Source: Desulfofustis sp.
Lineage (GTDB): Bacteria > Desulfobacterota > Desulfobulbia > Desulfobulbales > Desulfocapsaceae
Length of the DNA stretch: 9,130 nt
NCBI GenBank assembly: GCA_030604345.1
Contig: JAUVWB010000045.1
Span: 1-9,130, forward strand
Direction of reading: 5' to 3'
Shown piece after piece: positions 1 through 6,440 of this stretch. The position numbers were made by a program, and so were the translations under genes. The notes under the pieces were generated by a model. It did no database searches, was not told where the DNA came from, and saw only the letters and a list, made by a program, of their open reading frames with translations. Position 1 is the first letter of the stretch. Each line of letters begins with the position of its first letter.

Positions 1-635
1 CTGATTCCGCCGCGGACATCCCCGTCCCGATATCCCTGCTGGGCATGACACTTCAGGCAGCCTTTTTCCGTGATCATCGGACGCATGAAGCGAACAACCG
101 GCTCGCCGTTCACCTGTTCCAGCGAGCTGATCTTTGTAGCCCCCGCAGCAAAGGCCTGCAAGGCTCGGGTCTCCCAGTCATCAGCCGCGTTTTCCGGCCG
201 GATGGGATTGAGACTGGTGATGTGACCGACGACGCCGAATGTCTCCCGACCCAATTGGTGTACCTGCCGGGTCATATAGGCGGGGTTGACCAGGGTCAGA
301 CGCTGGCCCTGGACGGTCTCCACGTCCCGCAAAGGGACTGTCAGGTAGGGATTGGGCGGTGTATGCTCGCTGATGGGAACATAGACGCCCCCATGCATGG
401 TTGCCCAACGTCGGTAAAGGATGTCTTTTTCAAATCCGGCCTGGGCCTGCTCCACCGCCAGGGCCAGAGACGTCTTGCGCAACTGGTGCCAGGAAACGAC
501 AAGCGATAGGGATAAAAGGCAGACCCAGAGGAGGGCGGCGGAGATAAAGACCACGTCGATACGTTGCACTCCCCGCATCCGTTCGCGTACCCCCCCGGAT
601 GGAGAACGAGCAGATGAGTTGCAATCGATCGTCAT
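1..635 (-). CDS. DUF3365 (Tll0287-like) haem-domain membrane sensor, N-terminal part, truncated by window edge
   Basis: The frame stays open from an ATG at 635 to the left edge, giving 211 visible residues. GGAG at 644-641 lies 5 nt before the ATG and supports this start. Residues 1-26 are a basic cytoplasmic tail. Residues about 27-49 form one hydrophobic membrane segment, and the rest is predicted to be periplasmic. Family signs are RRWATMHGGVYVPI (75-88), PNPYLTVP (94-101), LVNPAYMTRQV (115-125) and CLKCH (193-197), followed by GDVRGGI. This is the usual DUF3365 pattern, and CxxCH is a c-type haem attachment site. Known family members sense redox state or a small ligand and pass the signal to a PAS/histidine-kinase or GGDEF output. 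That output would lie beyond the left edge, so its type cannot be told. The gene follows the purF-like gene by 160 bp and probably has its own promoter. The family call is fairly sure; the signalling role is inferred. Confidence 0.82.
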   Translation of the reverse strand, partial: MTIDCNSSARSPSGGVRERMRGVQRIDVVFISAALLWVCLLSLSLVVSWHQLRKTSLALAVEQAQAGFEKDILYRRWATMHGGVYVPISEHTPPNPYLTVPLRDVETVQGQRLTLVNPAYMTRQVHQLGRETFGVVGHITSLNPIRPENAADDWETRALQAFAAGATKISSLEQVNGEPVVRFMRPMITEKGCLKCHAQQGYRDGDVRGGI

Positions 636-691
636 GATCACTCCATGTCAGGATTTCTGGCCGGCCCGTAAATGACAGGTCACTTCAGACG

Positions 692-700
692 ATCATACCA
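692..700 (-). promoter_or_regulatory. Candidate extended -10 promoter for the DUF3365 sensor gene
   Basis: Read on the minus strand, the bases are TGGTATGAT: an extended -10 (TGn) followed by a hexamer matching TATAAT at five of six positions. It would start transcription roughly 50 nt before the ATG at 635. No good -35 hexamer is visible, which is tolerated in extended -10 promoters. The 10-bp palindrome TCGGGCCCGA at 703-712 lies just upstream and could be chance in GC-rich DNA. Confidence 0.4.
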
Positions 701-795
701 CATCGGGCCCGAGGATAGAAACGGGGTAACGCATATACCGGCACCATCCGGAGAACACCGCTGGCTGCCCGCTCGACCAATCGTTCCGACCGTTC

Positions 796-2199
796 TTACC
801 CATACGAACTGTTATCCCAGCAATGGGTGCAGAGGCGCTCCTTGGGTAAACCGATGGCGGCCACCAGATCCTCCAGCCGCTGGTACTTCAGCGAGCTGAG
901 GTGCAGCAGACGGCGGATTTCCTCGATCATTTCCAGGTTCTTGGCCGAACCGGCCTGGGCATAGAGATCCAGATCCTTGTCTTCCGTCCCCTCCAACCGC
1001 TGGATGATCTTGCGGCCGGCCAGGTCGAGGGTCGAACGCGATGAGGAAAAATTAAGAAATTCGCAAGGGAAAATGAGCGTCGGGCAGGCCAGTCGCATAT
1101 GCACCTGGCAGGCGCCGCAATCGAACAGCACCTGTACGTTTTCCTTGAGTTGGGTGCCGCGAACGATGGAATCGTCGCAGAAAAGCAACCGTTGCCCGTC
1201 GATCAGACGCCGCACCGGAATCAACTTCATCCGTGCCACCAAGTCACGCATGGCCTGATTCTGCGGCATGAAGCTACGCGGCCAGGTGGGCGTATATTTG
1301 ACGAACGGCCGCCGGTAGGGGATCCGTTTCTCGTTGGCATAGCCGAGCGCATGACCGACCCCCGAATCAGGGATGCCGGCGACGCAATCAGCTGCCACAT
1401 CATCGCCTCGGGCCAGGACAGCGCCACACTGATAACGGACCTGTTCGACGTTGATGCCTTCGTACTCGGAGGCCGGATAACCGTAATAGACCCAGAGAAA
1501 GGCGCAGACCTGCATCTTTTCCCCCGGAGCGAGGCGCCGCTCCCAACCATCGGCGGTCAGCAGCAGCGTCTCGCCGGGACCAAGAAAGTGGTCGACGGCA
1601 AAGCCGAGGTTGGCAAAGGCGCAACTCTCCGAACTGACGGCGAGGGCCCCGGGGCGCCGACCGATCACCAGCGGAGTTCGGCCGAGCCGATCACGGGCCG
1701 CATAGACGCCCTTTTCAGTGAGCAGGAGCAGCGAGCAAGATCCTTTGATGGCCTCCTGCGCCGCTCGAATACCGGCCTCGAAGCTCTCCTCCTGGCAGAT
1801 CAGCATCGCCGTCACCTCGGTGGGGCTTATGACCCCGTCGGACGAGCCGGAGAAATAATGCTTTCTGGCCAGCGCTCGTCGGGCGAGCTGCTCGAGGTTG
1901 TTGATCCGGCCGACGGTGACGATGCCGAAGGTGCCGAGATGGGAATCGATGATCAGCGGCTGCGGGTCGGTGTCACTGATCACCCCGACGCCTTGACGAC
2001 CGCGAAAACGAGTAAGCTCGGCCTCGAACTTGGTCCGGAAATAGCTGTTTTCTATATTGTGGATAGCCCGATGGAAAACCTGCTCATCGCGTACTGCCAA
2101 CCCCCCACGCTTGGTGCCGAGATGGGAATGGTAGTCGGTTCCGTAGTAAAGATCGGTAACGCAGTCGGTCTGCGAGACGATGCCGAAAAGTCCGCCCAT
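796..2199 (-). CDS. PurF-like amidophosphoribosyltransferase lacking the catalytic N-terminal cysteine
   Basis: The protein has 467 aa in two parts: an Ntn-type glutamine amidotransferase-like domain (about 1-230) and a type I phosphoribosyltransferase domain (about 235-460). The PRPP loop LLFCDDSIVRGTQ (338-350) is intact. Cys232, Cys379, Cys457 and Cys460 (CTHC) match by eye the four [4Fe-4S] ligands of Bacillus subtilis PurF. Classical PurF makes phosphoribosylamine from PRPP and glutamine, the first step of purine synthesis, using Cys1 as glutaminase nucleophile. Here the chain begins MGGLFGIVS with no Cys. The oxyanion Asn (E. coli Asn101) aligns with Val96 and the Gln-binding Asp127 with Pro126, while the RG of the Arg73 motif is kept (31-32). 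I recall a subfamily in Bacteroidetes and Desulfobacterota starting MGGFFG that shares this. It may use free ammonia or have another role. The start has only a weak AGGA 12 nt upstream, but the family start fits. It lies 109 bp after carB and is probably co-transcribed. Confidence 0.85.
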   Translation of the reverse strand: MGGLFGIVSQTDCVTDLYYGTDYHSHLGTKRGGLAVRDEQVFHRAIHNIENSYFRTKFEAELTRFRGRQGVGVISDTDPQPLIIDSHLGTFGIVTVGRINNLEQLARRALARKHYFSGSSDGVISPTEVTAMLICQEESFEAGIRAAQEAIKGSCSLLLLTEKGVYAARDRLGRTPLVIGRRPGALAVSSESCAFANLGFAVDHFLGPGETLLLTADGWERRLAPGEKMQVCAFLWVYYGYPASEYEGINVEQVRYQCGAVLARGDDVAADCVAGIPDSGVGHALGYANEKRIPYRRPFVKYTPTWPRSFMPQNQAMRDLVARMKLIPVRRLIDGQRLLFCDDSIVRGTQLKENVQVLFDCGACQVHMRLACPTLIFPCEFLNFSSSRSTLDLAGRKIIQRLEGTEDKDLDLYAQAGSAKNLEMIEEIRRLLHLSSLKYQRLEDLVAAIGLPKERLCTHCWDNSSYG

Positions 2200-2308
2200 G
2201 ATGCTTTTGTATCCTTGCTTCTGCGCTGCTGCACACAGCCTTTTCTGTGGTCGTCACCCGCCGCCGGGGAGATCTCTGGTCATCTTTTTCTGTTCAGGCA
2301 CCTGCCGA
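2200..2308 (-). other. carB / purF-like intergenic spacer without a clear terminator
   Basis: This 109-bp gap contains a small perfect hairpin, CACAG/CTGTG with a 6-nt loop, at 2234-2249. No run of T follows it on the minus strand. Nothing here looks like a Rho-independent terminator or a strong promoter, so read-through from carB into the purF-like gene is the simplest reading. Confidence 0.4.
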
Positions 2309-5300
2309 TCAACGGATTTCCCGATGATAGCCTTGCAGGGAGCGGGCTTCGGCCGGGCTCTCACGCATCGCTGCTATGCCTTTGGCGGCGGCGATGGCGG
2401 CCGCGGTGGTGGTGATATAGGGGAGCTTATAGCGGATCGCCGCCTTGCGAATATTGGAACTGTCGGCCGAGCCCTTTTTCCCGCTCGGGGTGTTGACCAC
2501 CAGCTGAATCCGACCGCTTTTGATGGCATCCATCAGATTCGGCCGGGCCAGCCCCAGCTTGAAGACGGCCTCGGCCTCGATCCCCTTGTCCTGCAGAAAC
2601 CGATGCGTCCCCTCGGTGGCCATGATGGTAAAGCCCAGCTCACGGAACCGGCGGGCCGGTTCCAGCGCCGCCTGTTTGTCCCGATCGGCAACCGTGAAGA
2701 GCACCGTACCCTGTAACGGCAGGACCGACTGGGTAGCCTCCTGGGCCTTGTAAAAGGCCCGGCCAAACGAGTGGGACAGGCCGAGGACCTCGCCGGTGGA
2801 GCGCATCTCCGGCCCCAGCACCGGATCCACCTCAGGGAACATATTGAACGGGAAGACCGCCTCCTTGACGCCGTAATAGGGGATCTGCCGGTCCTGCAGC
2901 CCCAGGTCGGCCAGGCTCCTGCCAAGAATAATCTGGGTGGCGGCGCGGGCCATGGACAGCCCACAGACCTTGGAGACGATGGGCACGGTGCGCGAGGCCC
3001 GCGGATTTGCCTCGAGCACGTAGACGGTATTGTCCTGGATGGCGTACTGGATGTTCATCAGCCCCTTCACCCCGAGTTCGATGGCAATCCGTCGGGTATA
3101 TTCGCGGATGGTGTCGATATGTTTGGGGGCAATCGAGATCGGCGGAATGACGCAAGCCGAATCACCGGAATGGATCCCGGCCAACTCGATGTGCTCCATG
3201 ACCGCCGGCACAAAGGCGTCAACCCCGTCGGCGATGGCGTCCGCCTCGGCCTCGATGGCATTATCGAGAAACTTGTCGATCAGAACCGGCCGCTGCGGCG
3301 TCACCTCCTCCACGGCCGCGGTCAGGTAGCGTTGCAGCATCTGATCGTCATGAACGATCTCCATACCGCGGCCACCCAGCACGTATGAAGGGCGAACCAT
3401 CAGGGGGTAACCGATCCGCGCGGCGATCGCCAGTGCCTCCTCGGTGCTCGCGGCCATGCCTGAATCCGGCTGGGGAATGCCGAGACGATGCATGATGGCA
3501 CTGAACCGGTCGCGATCCTCAGCCAGGTCGATGGCATCTGGCGAGGTGCCGAGGATGGTCACCCCGGCCTCGGCCAGCTCACGGGCCAGATTGAGCGGCG
3601 TCTGCCCACCAAACTGGACGATCACCCCTTCCGGCCGTTCTTTCTCGTAAATGGCGAGCACGTCCTCCAGGGTCAGCGGCTCGAAATAGAGCTTGTCCGA
3701 CGTGTCGTAGTCGGTGGAGACCGTCTCCGGATTGCAGTTGATCATGATCGACTCCAATCCCGCCTCGCGAATGGTCAGGGCCGCATGGACGCAGCAGTAG
3801 TCGAATTCGATACCTTGGCCGATGCGGTTGGGCCCGCCCCCGAGCACCATGATCTTGCGGCGGTCGCTCACCGGGACCTGATCGGGGCCATTGTAGGTGG
3901 AGTAGTAATAGGCGGCATCCTCCACGCCACTCACCGGCACCGGCTGCCAGGACTGTACGATCCCAAGGGCAAGCCGCTGTTCGCGGATCGATCGCTCCGG
4001 AATTGCCAGCAACCGGGCCAGATACCGGTCGCTGAAACCGTCCTGTTTGGCCCGCCGCAGCAGGTCTTCAGGCAACTGACGGCCGCGGCAGGCGAGCACC
4101 TGTTCTTCCAGCTCGACCAACTCCCGCATCTGCTCGATGAACCAGGCCTTGATCCGGGTCAGTTCATGCAAGGTTTCGACTGAGGCGCCCTGGCGCAGGG
4201 CTTCATACATGAGGAATTGGCGTTCGCTGGTGGGGATCTGCAAACGCTGCAGCAGGGTCTCCAGCGGCAACGTATGAAAGTCCTTGGCAAAACCGAGACC
4301 GTAGCGGTTGATCTCCAGGCTGCGAATGGCCTTCTGCAGGGCCTCTTTGTAGTTCTTGCCGATACTCATGGCCTCACCGACGGCACGCATCTGCGTTCCC
4401 AGCCGGTCCTCGATGCCGGCGAATTTTTCGAAGGCCCAGCGGGCAAACTTGACCACCACATAATCGCCGGACGGGGTATACTTCTCCAGACTGCCATCCC
4501 GCCAATAGGGGATCTCATCCATGGTCAAGCCCCCGGCCAGCAGCGATGAGACCCGAGCAATAGGGAAACCGGTGGCCTTGGAGGCCAAGGCCGAGGAGCG
4601 CGAGGTGCGCGGGTTGATCTCGATGACCGTCACCCGGCCGCTCTCGGGGTCATGGGCGAACTGGACGTTGGTGCCGCCGATCACTTCGATGGCCTCGACG
4701 ATGGCATAGGAATATCGCTGCAATTTCTCCTGCAGGGCCGGGTCGATAGTCAGCATCGGCGCGGTGCAGAAGCTGTCGCCGGTATGGACTCCCATGGGAT
4801 CGACGTTCTCGATGAAGCAGACGGTGATCATCTGGTTCTTGGCGTCGCGCACCACTTCCAGCTCCAGTTCCTCCCAGCCGAGCACCGACTCCTCCACCAG
4901 GACCTGATTGATCAGGCTCGCCGCCAGGCCCCGGCTGGTAATGGTCCGCAGCTCCTCGAGATTGTAGACCAGGCCGCCACCGGTGCCGCCCATGGTATAG
5001 GCGGGCCGGATGACCACCGGATAACCCAATTCTTCGGCCACCTTTTCCGCCTCCTCGAGCGTGGTGACCGCCGTACTGCGCGGCATATCGATGCCGAGCC
5101 GTTCCATGGTCTGTTTGAAAGCGGTCCGGTCTTCGCCCCGTTCGATGGCCTCGATATTGACACCGATCACCGCCACCCCATACTTTTCCAGGATACCGGC
5201 CCGGTAGAGTTCGGACGACAAGTTGAGCCCCGACTGGCCGCCGAGATTGGGCAACAGCGCATCCGGCCGCTCGATGGCGATAATCTTCTCTATGGTCTGG

Positions 5301-5512
5301 ATGTTGAGCGGTTCGATGTACGTCGCATCTGCCATGCCCGGATCGGTCATGATCGTTGCCGGATTGGAGTTGACCAGCACCACCCGGTAGCCCATCGAGC
5401 GCAGCGCCTTGCAGGCCTGGGTGCCGGAATAGTCGAATTCGCAGGCCTGGCCGATGATGATCGGGCCGGATCCGATAATCAAAATGGTATGGATATCTTC
5501 TCGTTTCGGCAT
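2309..5512 (-). CDS. carB: Carbamoyl-phosphate synthase large subunit (CarB)
   Basis: CarB makes carbamoyl phosphate from bicarbonate, ammonia and two ATP, for pyrimidine and arginine synthesis. The ammonia comes through a tunnel from the CarA glutaminase. The protein is full length at 1067 aa (E. coli 1073). It has the usual internal duplication: GSGPIIIGQACEFDYSG (14-30) and GGGPNRIGQGIEFDY (558-572). The two ATP-grasp units have RPAYTMGGTGGG (169-180) with EINPRTSRSSALASK (298-312), and RPSYVLGGRGME (707-718) with LEANPRASRTVPIVSK (833-848). Residues about 400-555 are the oligomerisation domain. Residues about 935-1067 are the MGS-like allosteric domain, with ATEGT (965-969) and NTPSGKKGS (1007-1015), where nucleotides such as UMP or IMP act in E. 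coli. GGAG 5 nt before the ATG supports the start. carA is not adjacent, so the small subunit must be encoded elsewhere. All key motifs look intact. Confidence 0.97.
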   Translation of the reverse strand: MPKREDIHTILIIGSGPIIIGQACEFDYSGTQACKALRSMGYRVVLVNSNPATIMTDPGMADATYIEPLNIQTIEKIIAIERPDALLPNLGGQSGLNLSSELYRAGILEKYGVAVIGVNIEAIERGEDRTAFKQTMERLGIDMPRSTAVTTLEEAEKVAEELGYPVVIRPAYTMGGTGGGLVYNLEELRTITSRGLAASLINQVLVEESVLGWEELELEVVRDAKNQMITVCFIENVDPMGVHTGDSFCTAPMLTIDPALQEKLQRYSYAIVEAIEVIGGTNVQFAHDPESGRVTVIEINPRTSRSSALASKATGFPIARVSSLLAGGLTMDEIPYWRDGSLEKYTPSGDYVVVKFARWAFEKFAGIEDRLGTQMRAVGEAMSIGKNYKEALQKAIRSLEINRYGLGFAKDFHTLPLETLLQRLQIPTSERQFLMYEALRQGASVETLHELTRIKAWFIEQMRELVELEEQVLACRGRQLPEDLLRRAKQDGFSDRYLARLLAIPERSIREQRLALGIVQSWQPVPVSGVEDAAYYYSTYNGPDQVPVSDRRKIMVLGGGPNRIGQGIEFDYCCVHAALTIREAGLESIMINCNPETVSTDYDTSDKLYFEPLTLEDVLAIYEKERPEGVIVQFGGQTPLNLARELAEAGVTILGTSPDAIDLAEDRDRFSAIMHRLGIPQPDSGMAASTEEALAIAARIGYPLMVRPSYVLGGRGMEIVHDDQMLQRYLTAAVEEVTPQRPVLIDKFLDNAIEAEADAIADGVDAFVPAVMEHIELAGIHSGDSACVIPPISIAPKHIDTIREYTRRIAIELGVKGLMNIQYAIQDNTVYVLEANPRASRTVPIVSKVCGLSMARAATQIILGRSLADLGLQDRQIPYYGVKEAVFPFNMFPEVDPVLGPEMRSTGEVLGLSHSFGRAFYKAQEATQSVLPLQGTVLFTVADRDKQAALEPARRFRELGFTIMATEGTHRFLQDKGIEAEAVFKLGLARPNLMDAIKSGRIQLVVNTPSGKKGSADSSNIRKAAIRYKLPYITTTAAAIAAAKGIAAMRESPAEARSLQGYHREIR

Positions 5513-5698
5513 AGGGGCTCCATCGTTGCAATCACGGAAAAAGCGGCAGCATAACCCGGTGAATAGACACAGGACGCCATCTTAACAGCGATTGAACAAA
5601 TGGGCATGAACTTTCAACGAAAAATGACAGCGGCACAAGCAACAGGCATACCGGGAGCGGAGGCCGGAGATCCGGCCCCCGCGGAGAAGAGAGAAAGA
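5513..5698 (-). other. Spacer upstream of carB; no convincing promoter or attenuator
   Basis: This 186-bp stretch should hold the carB promoter unless carB is read from the 101-aa gene upstream. The best match is TTGAAA with TTCAAT at a 15-nt spacing, which is too weak to call. I see no leader peptide, no pyrimidine-type attenuator and no T-box. A strong hairpin lies in it and is listed separately. Confidence 0.35.
5657..5682 (-). terminator. Strong GC-rich hairpin after the 101-aa gene (terminator-like, no U-tract)
   Basis: The arms at 5657-5667 and 5672-5682 pair over 11 positions with a 4-nt loop. In minus-strand RNA all positions pair, with one G-U wobble; on the plus strand that position is a C/A mismatch, so the structure favours minus-strand RNA. 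It lies 16 nt after the stop of the 101-aa gene. The sequence after the stem (TCCCGGTATG) has no U-run, so it is not a textbook intrinsic terminator. It may instead protect the 3' end of the mRNA. Confidence 0.45.
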
Positions 5699-6004
5699 TT
5701 AATGCTCAAGCAGCGAATGCGCCCGATACCGGGCGTAGAGATCATGCAGACGACGACGCATGTTGCGCAGGGTCCGGGAATAATCGTCGGCAACCCAACG
5801 CGGCTCACTGATGGAATAAAGATCTTTGGCCAATTCATCGAGAGACAATTCGATGGCCCGGCACCACTCGCCGGAGCAGATGTCATCAATCTGCCGGGAT
5901 TCCTCAAAATCCCTCTCTATCTGCGTCAAGGCCTGATTGAGGTTTTTCATATAATCGCGATGAGCCAATTGAAATGACTCGACCATGTCCTTTTGCATCC
6001 TCAT
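5699..6004 (-). CDS. Small helical protein of unknown function (101 aa)
   Basis: I do not recognise this protein. The ATG at 6004 has a strong ribosome binding site (GGAGG, 7 nt upstream), better placed than for the second in-frame ATG two codons later. The product is highly charged and has no signal peptide or membrane segment. It reads as two long amphipathic helices: residues about 3-38 (ending IERDFEESRQ) and about 66-99, which is rich in Arg and Tyr (RTLRNMRRRLHDLYARYR). The linker holds two cysteines, Cys43 and Cys48, in a CX4C arrangement. This suggests a small cytoplasmic helical-bundle or coiled-coil protein, perhaps a binding partner. A strong hairpin follows the gene, separating it from carB 186 bp downstream. 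Upstream, it diverges from the 57-aa gene across a palindrome-rich region, so the two may share a regulator. Expression is well supported by the ribosome binding site; function is unknown. Confidence 0.72.
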   Translation of the reverse strand: MRMQKDMVESFQLAHRDYMKNLNQALTQIERDFEESRQIDDICSGEWCRAIELSLDELAKDLYSISEPRWVADDYSRTLRNMRRRLHDLYARYRAHSLLEH

Positions 6005-6116
6005 GGTTATACCTCCGATTCACCCTCTCTTCCTTCACTCCGGAGACTCACACCGAATCATCCTTACCACGCGTTTCACTCCTCCCTCAATCAACACGTG
6101 TAACCATCTTTTACTC

Positions 6117-6133
6117 GTGCCACAATGTGGCAC
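6117..6133. promoter_or_regulatory. Perfect palindrome GTGCCAC-AAT-GTGGCAC, candidate operator
   Basis: Two 7-bp arms flank a 3-bp centre with no mismatch. The site ends 7 bp before the candidate -35 at 6141 and lies 113 bp before the start of the divergent 101-aa gene. That is a common place for a dimeric regulator. I do not recognise the motif as that of a known regulator. As RNA it would also form a hairpin, but no T-run follows it. Confidence 0.5.
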
Positions 6134-6140
6134 TTATCGG

Positions 6141-6168
6141 TTGACTTGGTCGGAAGCATGGCTATGGT
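6141..6168 (+). promoter_or_regulatory. Candidate sigma-70 promoter for the 57-aa gene
   Basis: TTGACT at 6141-6146 (five of six to consensus) is followed by a 16-bp spacer and TATGGT at 6163-6168 (four of six). It would give a leader of about 80 nt before the ATG at 6258, containing the two downstream inverted-repeat elements. It is a fair match in a region with no competing coding signal. Confidence 0.45.
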
Positions 6169-6179
6169 TGTTCACACAG

Positions 6180-6191
6180 CCCGGTACCGGG
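6180..6191. repeat. 12-bp perfect palindrome near the predicted transcription start
   Basis: CCCGGTACCGGG is a perfect 12-bp palindrome. It is flanked by an imperfect outer repeat: TGTT and CAGC on the left (6169-6172 and 6177-6180), GCTG and AACA on the right (6195-6198 and 6201-6204). Its place just after the candidate -10 fits an operator that blocks initiation. It could instead be a leader stem, though the inner palindrome leaves almost no loop. Confidence 0.35.
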
Positions 6192-6221
6192 AATGCTGAA
6201 AACAGTAACAGATTCTCCGGC

Positions 6222-6243
6222 CTGCCGTTCGGCAGACCGAACG
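6222..6243 (+). promoter_or_regulatory. Two overlapping, mutually exclusive hairpins just before the ribosome binding site
   Basis: Hairpin A is the palindrome CTGCCGTTCGGCAG (6222-6235). Hairpin B pairs CGTTCGG (6226-6232) with CCGAACG (6237-6243) over a CAGA loop. They share bases 6226-6232, so only one can form at a time. B ends directly before the AAGGGAGG ribosome binding site at 6244-6251. This could affect translation or mRNA stability, but neither stem covers the ribosome binding site itself. Confidence 0.4.
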
Positions 6244-6257
6244 AAGGGAGGTAGGTT

Positions 6258-6431
6258 ATGAGCGACAGCGAAACAAAAACACTCTGTGCCCATGTCGAAG
6301 AAAAACTGCACACCAAGGATCCGCAGGCCTATATCGCCCTCATTCAACCGGCAACCCACTATTGTCAGGGATGCGGCCGCAGCGCCGCCAAGGCGGAATA
6401 TGTCTGCCGGCCGCAGAAGCTAACCGAATAG
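6258..6431 (+). CDS. Small Cys-rich protein (57 aa), possible metal-binding CxxC
   Basis: This short gene has a near-ideal ribosome binding site (AAGGGAGG at 6244-6251, 6 nt from the ATG) and ends in TAG. The protein has four cysteines: Cys10, Cys36 and Cys39 in the knuckle CQGCGR, and Cys50 in VCRP. His12, His18 and His34 are also available as ligands. The pattern suggests one zinc or iron site made of an N-terminal C..H, a central CxxC and a C-terminal Cys. There is no signal peptide or membrane segment, so it should be cytoplasmic. I recall similar small proteins ending in a CGR...LC/VCxPxKL pattern in sulfate-reducing bacteria, with no known function; this is memory, not a search. It is the only plus-strand gene here and meets the radical SAM gene tail to tail with 9 bp between stops. 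It lacks a Gly-Gly leader motif, so it does not look like a RiPP precursor. Confidence 0.8.
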   Translation: MSDSETKTLCAHVEEKLHTKDPQAYIALIQPATHYCQGCGRSAAKAEYVCRPQKLTE

Positions 6432-6440
6432 GCCGCACTT

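Larger units (their letters stand above)
6005..6257. other. Divergent intergenic region with clustered inverted repeats
   Basis: This 253-bp region separates the 101-aa gene (minus) from the 57-aa gene (plus). It is less GC-rich than its surroundings over about 6060-6180. It holds a perfect 7-3-7 palindrome, a plus-strand promoter candidate, a 12-bp palindrome and a pair of overlapping hairpins, each listed separately. The open frames crossing it on either strand lack ribosome binding sites and family features. No clear promoter for the minus-strand gene was found. Confidence 0.6.

Noticed and set aside
45..509. 154-codon plus-strand open frame at the left edge
   Set aside because: The minus strand encodes a continuous DUF3365 domain with CxxCH over the same bases.
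2234..2249. CACAG/CTGTG hairpin as a terminator of carB
   Set aside because: The stem is only 5 bp and no T-run follows on the minus strand.
2254..2283. 9-codon minus-strand ORF between carB and the purF-like gene (possible leader peptide)
   Set aside because: No convincing ribosome binding site, no run of regulatory codons and no attenuator structure follow it.
1099..2415. 438-codon open frame on the plus strand opposite the purF-like gene
   Set aside because: It has no family features, spans the end of one minus-strand gene and a spacer, and is explained by the GC-biased codon use of the clear PurF-like gene on the other strand.
4652..5554. 300-codon plus-strand open frame opposite carB
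   Set aside because: It is antisense to a highly conserved stretch of CarB and its translation is His/Gly/Asp-rich without domains; a codon-bias shadow.
6128..6145. Possible sigma-54 promoter: TGGCAC followed by TTGA
   Set aside because: The spacing is 7 nt, not the required 5, and the -12 GC is absent.
6258..6431. 57-aa protein as the precursor peptide for the neighbouring radical SAM enzyme
   Set aside because: It is on the opposite strand, has its own control region, lacks a leader or Gly-Gly cleavage motif, and its cysteines look like metal ligands.
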